Assembly (NCBI GenBank): GCA_902783615.1 | Contig: CACZRQ010000240.1 | Location: 1 to 5,102, forward strand | Direction of reading: 5' to 3' | DNA from: an uncultured Bacteroidales bacterium | Lineage (GTDB): Bacteria; Bacteroidota; Bacteroidia; Bacteroidales; Bacteroidaceae | Length of the DNA: 5,102 nucleotides | In this document: positions 1 through 5,102 of the stretch, in pieces | Layout of the letters: each line of letters opens with the position of its first letter | Numbering within the stretch: the first letter of the stretch is position 1 | Translations under genes and position numbers: made by a program | Notes under the pieces: model-generated | Told to the model about the DNA's origin: nothing | What the model saw: the letters and a program-made list of their open reading frames with translations, nothing else | Database searches by the model: none

Positions 1-19
1 GACCACTTAATGACCACTT
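1..19. repeat. Tandem GACCACTT repeat at window edge
   Basis: GACCACTT occurs at 1-8 and again at 12-19, separated by AAT. The second copy with its preceding T (TGACCACTT, 11-19) is the exact reverse complement of AAGTGGTCA at 338-346. The repeat may continue beyond the left edge of the window. Its role is unknown; it could be a protein-binding site or part of a repeat family. Confidence 0.5.
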
Positions 20-210
20 TTCAATAAAGAGTCAGTATCTATTGTTTCTAAAAACCCCATGATATCATCAATAAATCTCGAAATGCTTTAAACGGCTCCC
101 TTAAGGAACATATTGACCATTCACCTGTCATGAAGCCCAATCTCGACCTCTTTTTTACTTAATTTCCTACTGTTTGACAGGGTTGGCACTCATTATTTAT
201 CGTTAAAGAC

Positions 211-241
211 TTGTTTCTTTGCTTTGGGATGACTATCTTTG
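211..241 (+). promoter_or_regulatory. Putative Bacteroidetes-type promoter
   Basis: TATCTTTG at 234-241 matches the Bacteroidetes housekeeping -7 consensus TAnnTTTG exactly. A TTG at 211-213, 20 bp upstream, fits the -33 element. Transcription would start near 247-250. The first ATG downstream is at 264 and opens only a 19-codon frame ending at 323. What this promoter serves is unclear: a small RNA, a short peptide, a lost gene, or a long leader to dnaN. Confidence 0.45.
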
Positions 242-263
242 TACAGTTAAATGATTTAATACT

Positions 264-323
264 ATGGCAGCAGATAATAAGAACAAGCGTGTCGTGAAGA
301 TTGAAATTTCGATGGCTGCATAA
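264..323 (+). CDS. Possible 19-residue peptide ORF, speculative
   Basis: ATG at 264 opens MAADNKNKRVVKIEISMAA and stops at TAA 321-323. It lies about 22 bases after a well-formed promoter-like element, the usual distance for a Bacteroidetes start codon. The peptide is basic and lysine-rich in its first half. I recognise no family. After the stop, the same frame stays open through the GGTCA repeats to a TGA at 381-383 and would encode a Gly/Gln/Asn-rich run. The whole could therefore be the broken 5' end of a lost gene. Chance is also a reasonable explanation for an ORF this short. Confidence 0.15.
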   Translation: MAADNKNKRVVKIEISMAA

Positions 324-341
324 TTAGAAAACTACATAAGT

Positions 342-374
342 GGTCAAGATGGTCATGGTCAAAATGGTCAAAAT
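342..374 (+). repeat. Short tandem repeat of GGTCAAAAT-type units
   Basis: Four units follow one another without a gap: GGTCAAGAT (342-350), a shortened GGTCAT (351-356), GGTCAAAAT (357-365) and GGTCAAAAT (366-374). Directly repeated 9-mers like these can be protein-binding sites or products of replication slippage. The last unit runs into the palindrome at 368-383. Confidence 0.6.
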
Positions 375-383
375 CGATTTTGA
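368..383. promoter_or_regulatory. 16-bp perfect palindrome, possible operator
   Basis: TCAAAATCGATTTTGA is identical to its reverse complement over all 16 bases. It overlaps the last GGTCAAAAT repeat unit. A palindrome of this length next to direct repeats suggests a binding site for a dimeric DNA-binding protein, but no regulator is encoded in the window and no strong promoter element lies directly beside it. The palindrome is a direct observation; operator function is inference. Confidence 0.35.
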
Positions 384-504
384 ATTAGCTAAGATGTTTT
401 TTTAGATAGAACCAAGAACCTCTTCCAGCTGTTGCCATGTAATCAAAAGAATCATTTTTGAATTAAATTACAGAATCAGCCCTCTAATAATCAGTGTATA
501 ACGT

Positions 505-525
505 TTATAATATACTTTATTATAA
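505..525. repeat. AT-only inverted repeat (hairpin)
   Basis: TTATAATA (505-512) and TATTATAA (518-525) form a perfect 8-bp stem with a 5-base loop. With no G or C in the stem it would be a weak RNA hairpin and is not a convincing intrinsic terminator. It could be a binding site or an easily melted segment. Confidence 0.35.
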
Positions 526-543
526 GGAATGTTTCTGGGAATC

Positions 544-575
544 TTGCCCAATTCAAAATAATGGTTGTATCTTTG
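544..575 (+). promoter_or_regulatory. Second putative Bacteroidetes-type promoter
   Basis: TATCTTTG at 568-575 matches TAnnTTTG exactly, and TTG at 544-546 lies 21 bp upstream, in range for the -33 element. The next plausible ORF (ATG 597, stop ending 626) has only nine codons. If active, this promoter would give dnaN a leader of about 175 bases, or it could make a small RNA. Confidence 0.4.
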
Positions 576-713
576 AGCCGTGAAACAAAGAATGCGATGA
601 GTTCATTGGATAATAATAACACTTAAAGCAAATGAATATGCGATAAAGATTGGAATAATCACTTTTCAACATTTTTTAATCAATAAATGTTTTAGATATT
701 CATTATTTGTTTT

Positions 714-721
714 TATCTTTG
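714..721 (+). promoter_or_regulatory. Putative dnaN promoter (-7 element)
   Basis: TATCTTTG followed by CA is an exact match to the Bacteroidetes -7 consensus. It sits about 37-40 bases before the dnaN start codons, so the expected start near 727-730 gives a leader of roughly 30 bases. The -33 element is weak: only T-rich sequence near 689-695 lies at the right distance. This is the best candidate for driving dnaN and the genes behind it. Confidence 0.55.
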
Positions 722-739
722 CATGTTAATAAGTAGAAC

Positions 740-757
740 AATAAAAACAATAAAAAT
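740..757 (+). promoter_or_regulatory. A-rich translation-initiation leader of dnaN
   Basis: The 18 bases before the start codon are nearly all A with scattered T and C, and contain no GGAGG-like sequence. Bacteroidetes commonly start translation from A-rich, unstructured leaders instead of Shine-Dalgarno sites, and this fits that pattern. Confidence 0.4.
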
Positions 758-760
758 ATG

Positions 761-1885
761 ATGAAGTTTATCGTTTCAAGCTCTGACTTGAATGGCCATT
801 TGCAGGCCATCAGCCGCGTCATTAACGCGAAAAACACACTCCCCATTCTCGACAGTTTCATGTTTGAGTTGCGTGACGGAACCCTTTATATTACAGGCTC
901 TGACGGGGAGACGACAATGACTACCCAGGTGGAGGTGACCGAAAGTGCCAAGGACGGCAAGCTGGCCATCACCGCCAAGACTCTGCTGGATGCCCTGCGT
1001 GAGGGTCCCGATCAGTCGCTCACATTCGAGGTGAACGAAGAGACAATGGAGGTGACTGTGAGCTACTTGAATGGTCACTACAGTTTGATGGGACAGAATG
1101 CCGATGTGTATCCAATGCCACTTGGCTTGGGCGATAACGCTACTCAGGTGACGATTCCTGCTAATGTGCTGCAGAAAGCCATTGGGTGCACCCTGTTTGC
1201 TACAGCCAGCGATGAGCTGAGACCTGTGATGAACGGTATCTATTTCGATATTACCGAGCAGGACATTACCTTTGTGGCGAGCGATGGTCACAAGCTGGTG
1301 CGCTACCGTTCGACTGCTGCCCATGCTGATGAGCAGGCTTCATTCATCCTGCCCAAGAAACCTGCAGGCTTGGTTAAGAATCTGCTGACCAAGGAGGAAA
1401 ACGATGTGAAGGTGGCTTTCAATGAACGCAACTGCGTGATAACCGTGAACGACTTCCGTGTGATTTGCCGACTGATTGAGGGTAAGTATCCTAACTACGG
1501 CAATGTGATTCCGCAGAATAACCCATATATACTGACTGTTGATCGCCAAACGGCCATCAGCTCCATCCGCCGTGTGTCGATCTTCTCGTCGCAGGCCAGC
1601 AGCTTGATTAAGTTGGCGGTGGCGGAAAACAAACTGACGCTCTCTGCACAGGATATCGATTTCTCTACTTCTGCTCAGGAAACGATTGATTGCCAGTATG
1701 AAGGTGCTCCCATGAGCATTGGCTTCAAATCGTCGTTCTTGCTGGAGATTCTGAATAACATCGATTCTGAGATGGTGACCTTTGCTTTGGCCGATTTCGC
1801 CAGGGCTGGTGTGATTGAGCCTGTGACTCAAGAAGAGACCGAGAACCTGCTGATGCTGCTGATGCCAATGATGCTGAATGAATAA
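761..1885 (+). CDS. dnaN: DNA polymerase III subunit beta (sliding clamp)
   Basis: The product is the ring-shaped clamp that encircles DNA and tethers the replicative polymerase and repair proteins. The reading frame gives 374 residues from the second of two adjacent ATGs (375 from 758), the normal length for a bacterial beta clamp with three similar domains (roughly 1-125, 126-247 and 248-374). MKFIVSSS is the typical opening of Bacteroidales clamps, so I prefer 761. Other family blocks include VINAKNTLPIL near the start, LRPVMNGIYFD and ASDGHKLVRYR in the second domain, RLIEGKYPNY, and SIFSSQASSLIKL in the third domain. The C-terminus LLMLLMPMMLNE carries the MPM motif that in this family lines the partner-binding cleft. 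Close to the end it reads ADFARAGVI where I would expect ADPSRAGVI in Bacteroides, a minor substitution. It is the first gene of the apparent operon and lies 5 nt before the exonuclease gene. Confidence 0.97.
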   Translation: MKFIVSSSDLNGHLQAISRVINAKNTLPILDSFMFELRDGTLYITGSDGETTMTTQVEVTESAKDGKLAITAKTLLDALREGPDQSLTFEVNEETMEVTVSYLNGHYSLMGQNADVYPMPLGLGDNATQVTIPANVLQKAIGCTLFATASDELRPVMNGIYFDITEQDITFVASDGHKLVRYRSTAAHADEQASFILPKKPAGLVKNLLTKEENDVKVAFNERNCVITVNDFRVICRLIEGKYPNYGNVIPQNNPYILTVDRQTAISSIRRVSIFSSQASSLIKLAVAENKLTLSAQDIDFSTSAQETIDCQYEGAPMSIGFKSSFLLEILNNIDSEMVTFALADFARAGVIEPVTQEETENLLMLLMPMMLNE

Positions 1886-1890
1886 TAATT

Positions 1891-2661
1891 ATGAATCTGA
1901 AATTAACTTCTCCCATTGTCTTCTTTGATTTAGAGACAACGGGCACCGATATCAACAAAGACCGCATCGTGGAGATTTGTTACCTCAAGGTGTGGCCAAA
2001 CGGCAATGAAGATGCGCACACCATGCGCATTAATCCTGAGATGCACATTCCAGAAGAGGCTTCGAATGTGCATGGCATCTATGATGACGATGTGAAGGAC
2101 AGTCCGAAGTTTAAGGATGTGGCGAAGAACATAGCCAAGGATTTCGAGGGTTGCGACATTGCAGGCTTCAACTCCAACCGCTTCGATGTGCCCCTGCTGG
2201 CTGAGGAATTTCTGCGTGCCGGCGTGAACATCGACCTGGCTCGCCATCGCTTCATCGATGTGCAGGTGATTTATCACAAGAAAGAGCAGCGCACCCTTTC
2301 TGCCGCCTATCAGTTCTATTGCGGCAAGAACCTGGAAGATGCCCATACGGCTTTGGCCGACACACGTGCCACATACGAGGTGCTGAAGGCTCAGCTTGAC
2401 AAATATCCTGATTTGCAGAATGATGTGAAGTTCCTGTCGGATTATTCATCGTTCAGCAAGAATGTGGATTTCGCGGGTCGCATGGTGTATAACGACAAGG
2501 GTGAGGAAATGTTCAACTTTGGCAAGTACAAGGGCCAGTTGGTGAAGGATGTGCTGGCCAAGGATCCCAGCTATTATGCTTGGATGATGAACAGCGATTT
2601 CACCTTGAATACCAAAGCTGCATTGACTCGCATCCGTGTGCGTGAAATGATGAATAAATGA
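1891..2661 (+). CDS. DEDDh-family 3'-5' exonuclease (DnaQ-like) with ExoX-type C-terminal domain
   Basis: This is a predicted cytoplasmic exonuclease of 256 residues that removes nucleotides from DNA 3' ends with two metal ions, as in polymerase proofreading and repair. All acidic motifs are present: Exo I FFDLETTG with D13 and E15; Exo II GFNSNRFD with D99; Exo III HTALADTRAT with H152 and D157, making it DEDDh type. The nuclease domain covers about residues 8-170. Residues 205-245 (FNFGKYKG, then DPSYYAWM) match the small C-terminal domain known from ExoX-like nucleases, which is absent from the short DnaQ subunit form. The start codon is 5 nt after dnaN, and the stop overlaps recN by 4 nt (ATGA), suggesting coupled translation. 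The position beside the clamp gene suggests a role at replication forks, possibly as a proofreading subunit, but that is inference; a repair-only exonuclease is equally possible. I leave the symbol blank because dnaQ and exoX are both imperfect fits. Confidence 0.92.
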   Translation: MNLKLTSPIVFFDLETTGTDINKDRIVEICYLKVWPNGNEDAHTMRINPEMHIPEEASNVHGIYDDDVKDSPKFKDVAKNIAKDFEGCDIAGFNSNRFDVPLLAEEFLRAGVNIDLARHRFIDVQVIYHKKEQRTLSAAYQFYCGKNLEDAHTALADTRATYEVLKAQLDKYPDLQNDVKFLSDYSSFSKNVDFAGRMVYNDKGEEMFNFGKYKGQLVKDVLAKDPSYYAWMMNSDFTLNTKAALTRIRVREMMNK

Positions 2662-4343
2662 TTCGTTCCCTTCATATACAGAACTATGCATTGATAGATG
2701 AGCTCGACATCACGTTCGAGTCGGGCTTCTCTGTGATTACTGGCGAGACTGGTGCCGGCAAATCGATTATGCTGGGTGCCTTGGCCTTGCTGTTGGGACA
2801 AAGAGCCGATAGCAAAGCCATTCGCCAAGGAGCCACGAAATGTGTGATTGAGGCACAATTCGATATCTCCCGCATGCCTCTGCAAATGTTCTTCAAACAG
2901 CATGAGATTGACTACGACAGCGATTGCATTCTGCGTCGCGAGGTCTATGCCTCTGGCAAGAGTCGTGCGTTCATCAACGATACTCCTGTACAACTCAGCT
3001 TGATGAAGGAGTTGGGCGACAGGTTGATAGACATCCATTCGCAGCATCAGAACCTGATGCTCGACAATGAGGGCTTTCAGCTGGATGTGCTTGACATCCT
3101 GTCTCATCATGATAACGACTTGATGCAGTACAAGGAGCTTTTCCAAAAATGGACAAGTGCCAAGAAGAGTTTGCAACAGTTGATAGAGGATGCTGAACGC
3201 AATAAAGCCGATGAGGATTATGTGCGCTTCCAGCTGAATCAGTTGCAGGAGGCACACCTACAGGAAGATGAGCAGGAAGCTCTGGAGCAGGAGGCCGAGA
3301 TGCTGAGTCATGCCGAGGACATCAAGTCAGCTTTGTATCAGTCATCGCAGATGCTGGATGGCGATGGACAGAGCCTGATTCAAGCCTTGAAGGATTGTCG
3401 CTCCACATTGCAGGGCATTAGCAAGGTTTATCCCGCTGCTGCTGAATTGGCTGAGCGATTGGATTCGTCCTACATCGAGCTGAAAGACATTGCCGATGAG
3501 CTGGCCACCCAGGAAGAAAGGGTGGAATTCAATCCGCAGAGGCTCGACGAGGTGAACGACAGGCTGAACACCATCTACACCCTGCAGAAGAAGCATCATG
3601 TGGATACAGTGCCGCAGTTGCTTGAAATACAGGCTGGTTATGCCAAAAGGATAGAGAACATCACTTCGTCGGACGATCAGATAAACGAGATGCGGAAGCA
3701 ATGCGACAAACTCCATGGATTGGTGCTGGAGTTGGCAGGCAAACTCTCTAAGAAACGTGTTGAGGCCGCCAAGCAGGTGGAAAGAATCATGGAGCAGAAT
3801 CTGATTCCGTTGGGCATGCCTAATGTGCGTTTTAAGGTGGAGGTGGAGCATTGTCAAGAGCCAGATAAGAATGGCATTGATGTGGTGAGATTCCTGTTCA
3901 GTGCCAATAAGAATGGTGTTTTGCAAGACATCGCCTCTGTGGCGTCAGGTGGCGAGGTGTCGAGAGTGATGCTGTCGATCAAGAAGATGTTGGCTGGAGA
4001 AGCCCGTTTCCCTACCATCATCTTCGATGAGATAGACACGGGTGTTTCTGGCGAGATTGCAGCCCGCATGGCCAATATGATGCAATATATGGCTGTTGGA
4101 GGGTATGATGAGGACTTGCTGCAAGGTGGGCGACAGGTGATCAGCATCACCCATCTGCCTCAGATTGCTGCTAAGGGACAGGTGCACTATAAGGTTTATA
4201 AGAAAGATAATGAGCACGAAACGGTGAGTCACATTCGCCGACTGACTCCAGAAGAGCGTGTGGAGGAGATTGCCCACATGCTGAGTGGCGATGTGGTGAC
4301 CGAGGCTGCTTTGCAGAATGCGAAAGAGTTGTTGAAAAAATAA
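2658..4343 (+). CDS. recN: DNA repair protein RecN
   Basis: RecN is an SMC-like ATPase that acts early in repair of DNA double-strand breaks, helping RecA-dependent recombination. The 561-residue length is typical. The N-terminal half of the ATPase head has the IQNYALIDEL opening, Walker A GETGAGKS (29-36), GKSRAFIND (100-108) and DIHSQHQ (125-131). Residues from about 155 to 375 are rich in Glu, Gln, Lys and Leu and are the coiled-coil arms. The C-terminal half of the head has the ABC signature ASGGEVSR (429-436), Walker B PTIIFDEID with D457/E458, DTGVSG (460-465), the H-loop THLPQIAAKG with H499, and EERVEEIAHMLSG (532-544). All catalytic motifs are intact. Between the D-loop and H-loop, about ten residues near 480-490 (GGYDEDLLQGG) seem longer than in E. 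coli RecN. The start overlaps the exonuclease stop (ATGA), so the two are probably translated together. Confidence 0.97.
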   Translation: MIRSLHIQNYALIDELDITFESGFSVITGETGAGKSIMLGALALLLGQRADSKAIRQGATKCVIEAQFDISRMPLQMFFKQHEIDYDSDCILRREVYASGKSRAFINDTPVQLSLMKELGDRLIDIHSQHQNLMLDNEGFQLDVLDILSHHDNDLMQYKELFQKWTSAKKSLQQLIEDAERNKADEDYVRFQLNQLQEAHLQEDEQEALEQEAEMLSHAEDIKSALYQSSQMLDGDGQSLIQALKDCRSTLQGISKVYPAAAELAERLDSSYIELKDIADELATQEERVEFNPQRLDEVNDRLNTIYTLQKKHHVDTVPQLLEIQAGYAKRIENITSSDDQINEMRKQCDKLHGLVLELAGKLSKKRVEAAKQVERIMEQNLIPLGMPNVRFKVEVEHCQEPDKNGIDVVRFLFSANKNGVLQDIASVASGGEVSRVMLSIKKMLAGEARFPTIIFDEIDTGVSGEIAARMANMMQYMAVGGYDEDLLQGGRQVISITHLPQIAAKGQVHYKVYKKDNEHETVSHIRRLTPEERVEEIAHMLSGDVVTEAALQNAKELLKK

Positions 4344-4352
4344 ATGTTGAAA

Positions 4353-5102
4353 ATGAAAAAGAGTATTAAGATTGTGTTGGCATTGGCTTTGTTAATCGTC
4401 AATTGTCAATGGTCAATTGTCAATGGACAATCGCCCAAGTGGGCCGATAAAGCACGTCAGGCTGTGTTTTCTGTGGTAACATACGGTGCCGATGGCAAGA
4501 TGCTGGGCACAGGCAATGGTTTCTTTGTGAGCGAGGATGGTGTGGCACTGTCGGACTATGCCCAGTTCAAGGGAGCCACTCGTGCTGAGATCATCAAGGC
4601 CGACGGCAAGCGATTGCAGGTGCTGGAGATTATGGGTGCCAACGAGATGTACGATGTGCTGAAGTTCAAGGTGGAGATGAAAGGGGAGAAAGCTGCTGCC
4701 CTCACGGTAGCCACTAATGCCCCAGCCACTGGCAGCACGGTGTATCTGTTGCCTTATTCCACCCAGAAGAATACGGCCTTGACACCTGGCAAGGTGAAGG
4801 AATCGTCGAAAGTGTCAGGCACTTATCAGTATTATACTTTGGAGCTCCCGCTACAGGACAAGATGGTGAGCTGTCCGCTGATGGATGCCAATGGTCAGGT
4901 GTTTGCCTTGGCTCAGCAGACCTCGGATGATACAGATAAGAGCACTTGCTATGCTATGGATGCCCGTTATGCGATGGCACAGGAAATCAATGCTTTGTCG
5001 CTGAACGATGGTTCGTTGTCGAGCATCGGCATCAAGAAAGCTTTGCCTGACGATGAAGAACAGGCATTGGTGACCCTCTATATGGCATCGACCACCACCA
5101 AC
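4353..5102 (+). CDS. Secreted trypsin-like fold protein, probable pseudoprotease (partial, runs off window)
   Basis: The frame is open for 250 codons to the right edge, so the C-terminus is missing. I chose ATG 4353 because MKKSIKIVLALALL is a classic signal-peptide start; ATG 4344, directly after the recN stop, adds only MLK. Cleavage is likely after VNG (residue 25). C18 follows IVN, a poor lipobox, so a lipoprotein is less likely. After the signal, the chain follows the trypsin/HtrA pattern: AVFSVVTY, GNGFFVSEDGVALSDY (54-69), MYDVLKFKV (99-107), and VSCPLMDANGQV (172-183). The catalytic His position appears to be A70 and the catalytic Ser position V172; D101 may be the remaining triad Asp. 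It is therefore probably not an active serine protease and may bind a ligand or partner in the periplasm. I recall similar Bacteroidales proteins that continue into tetratricopeptide repeats, but that part lies outside the window. It probably shares a transcript with recN. Confidence 0.75.
   Translation, partial: MKKSIKIVLALALLIVNCQWSIVNGQSPKWADKARQAVFSVVTYGADGKMLGTGNGFFVSEDGVALSDYAQFKGATRAEIIKADGKRLQVLEIMGANEMYDVLKFKVEMKGEKAAALTVATNAPATGSTVYLLPYSTQKNTALTPGKVKESSKVSGTYQYYTLELPLQDKMVSCPLMDANGQVFALAQQTSDDTDKSTCYAMDARYAMAQEINALSLNDGSLSSIGIKKALPDDEEQALVTLYMASTTTN
4391..4432 (+). repeat. Heptamer repeat array (GTCAATT/GTCAATG) inside the signal-peptide coding region
   Basis: Six 7-base units lie head to tail: GTTAATC (4391), GTCAATT (4398), GTCAATG (4405), GTCAATT (4412), GTCAATG (4419) and GACAATC (4426). 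The middle four form two identical 14-mers, GTCAATTGTCAATG. The outer units are diverged. In frame the array encodes roughly IVNCQWSIVNGQ at the end of the signal peptide. None of the three forward frames contains a stop within the array. Units of this kind recur in Bacteroidales genomes as far as I know. The last part can also form a 6-bp hairpin: ATTGTC at 4416-4421 with GACAAT at 4426-4431. Confidence 0.8.

Larger units (their letters stand above)
1..757. other. AT-rich region upstream of dnaN with no convincing gene
   Basis: This stretch is much richer in A and T than the genes that follow. On either strand I find only short open frames (about 40 codons or fewer), none of which I recognise. 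The longest I noticed reads leftward from about position 165 to 48 and has no family signature. The region does hold three exact TATCTTTG elements (234-241, 568-575, 714-721), GGTCA-type repeats near both ends of the first 375 bases, a 16-bp palindrome, an AT-only hairpin, and a 16-bp direct repeat matching at 14 positions (372-387 and 450-465, sharing TTTTGAATTA). No tRNA, rRNA, CRISPR or DnaA-box cluster is visible. It could be a long regulatory region, the remains of lost genes, or the site of unrecognised small RNAs or peptides. Confidence 0.7.

Noticed and set aside
48..165. Leftward open frame of under 40 codons containing REPFKAFRDLL
   Set aside because: It is short, has no consensus promoter upstream on that strand and matches no family I know; such frames are expected by chance.
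124..181. Inverted repeat CCTGTCA (124-130) and TGACAGG (175-181)
   Set aside because: Only seven bases with a 44-base spacer; one such pair in an intergenic region this long is not surprising.
385..438. Minus-strand 17-codon ORF starting MATAGRGSW
   Set aside because: Too short, with no promoter match and no recognisable similarity.
505..525. AT-only hairpin as an intrinsic terminator
   Set aside because: The stem has no G or C and no following run of T, so it would not terminate efficiently; it is kept only as a repeat.
1..757. Chromosomal origin next to dnaN
   Set aside because: No DnaA-box cluster (TTATCCACA-like) is visible and dnaA is absent from the window; the GGTCA repeats do not resemble DnaA boxes.
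776..4277. Long minus-strand open frames opposite dnaN, the exonuclease and recN, up to 227 codons (for example 776-1324, 2574-3257, 3342-3926)
   Set aside because: They lie wholly or almost wholly opposite genes with intact family motifs, have no recognisable motifs of their own, and are explained by the codon bias of the plus-strand genes.
4398..4425. CRISPR-like repeat
   Set aside because: The units are adjacent 7- and 14-mers with no unique spacers and lie in an open reading frame.
4556..4738. 60-codon minus-strand frame opposite the last gene
   Set aside because: It is a shadow of the plus-strand frame, which has a signal peptide and trypsin-like pattern; the minus-strand product is low-complexity and unrecognised.

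Overview
The window looks like a Bacteroidales chromosome, most likely Prevotella or a close relative. Three things point there. The beta clamp closely resembles the Bacteroides/Prevotella form as I recall it. The promoter-like sites match the Bacteroidetes -7 consensus TAnnTTTG, and A-rich leaders replace Shine-Dalgarno sequences. An array of GTCAATT/GTCAATG heptamers, a type I associate with Bacteroidales genomes, is also present. Genus and species cannot be fixed from sequence reading alone.

Layout: positions 1-757 are AT-rich and hold no convincing gene. They do hold three exact TATCTTTG promoter-like elements, a cluster of TGGTCA/TGACCA motifs arranged as direct and inverted repeats, a 16-bp perfect palindrome and an AT-only hairpin. 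From 758 to the end the window is a tight plus-strand gene train: dnaN (sliding clamp), a DEDDh 3'-5' exonuclease with an ExoX-type C-terminal domain, recN (SMC-like double-strand-break repair ATPase), and the first 250 or so codons of a secreted protein with a degenerate trypsin-like fold, cut off by the window edge.

The genes are separated by 5 nt, by a 4-nt ATGA overlap, and by 0-9 nt. No terminator is visible between them, so they are probably co-transcribed from the promoter just upstream of dnaN. The first three form a DNA replication and repair set: clamp, exonuclease and break-repair ATPase. The fourth is exported and has no obvious link to DNA metabolism.

The most interesting points are these: (1) the last protein keeps the trypsin/HtrA-like framework but has Ala at the catalytic His position and Val at the catalytic Ser position, so it is probably a pseudoprotease; (2) its signal-peptide region is encoded by a six-unit heptamer array, in which gain or loss of one unit would shift the reading frame; (3) the 5' region has an organised repeat/palindrome cluster around a promoter and a 19-codon ORF, with no gene to explain it. 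No clearly new multi-gene system is visible; the core genes are ordinary housekeeping genes.
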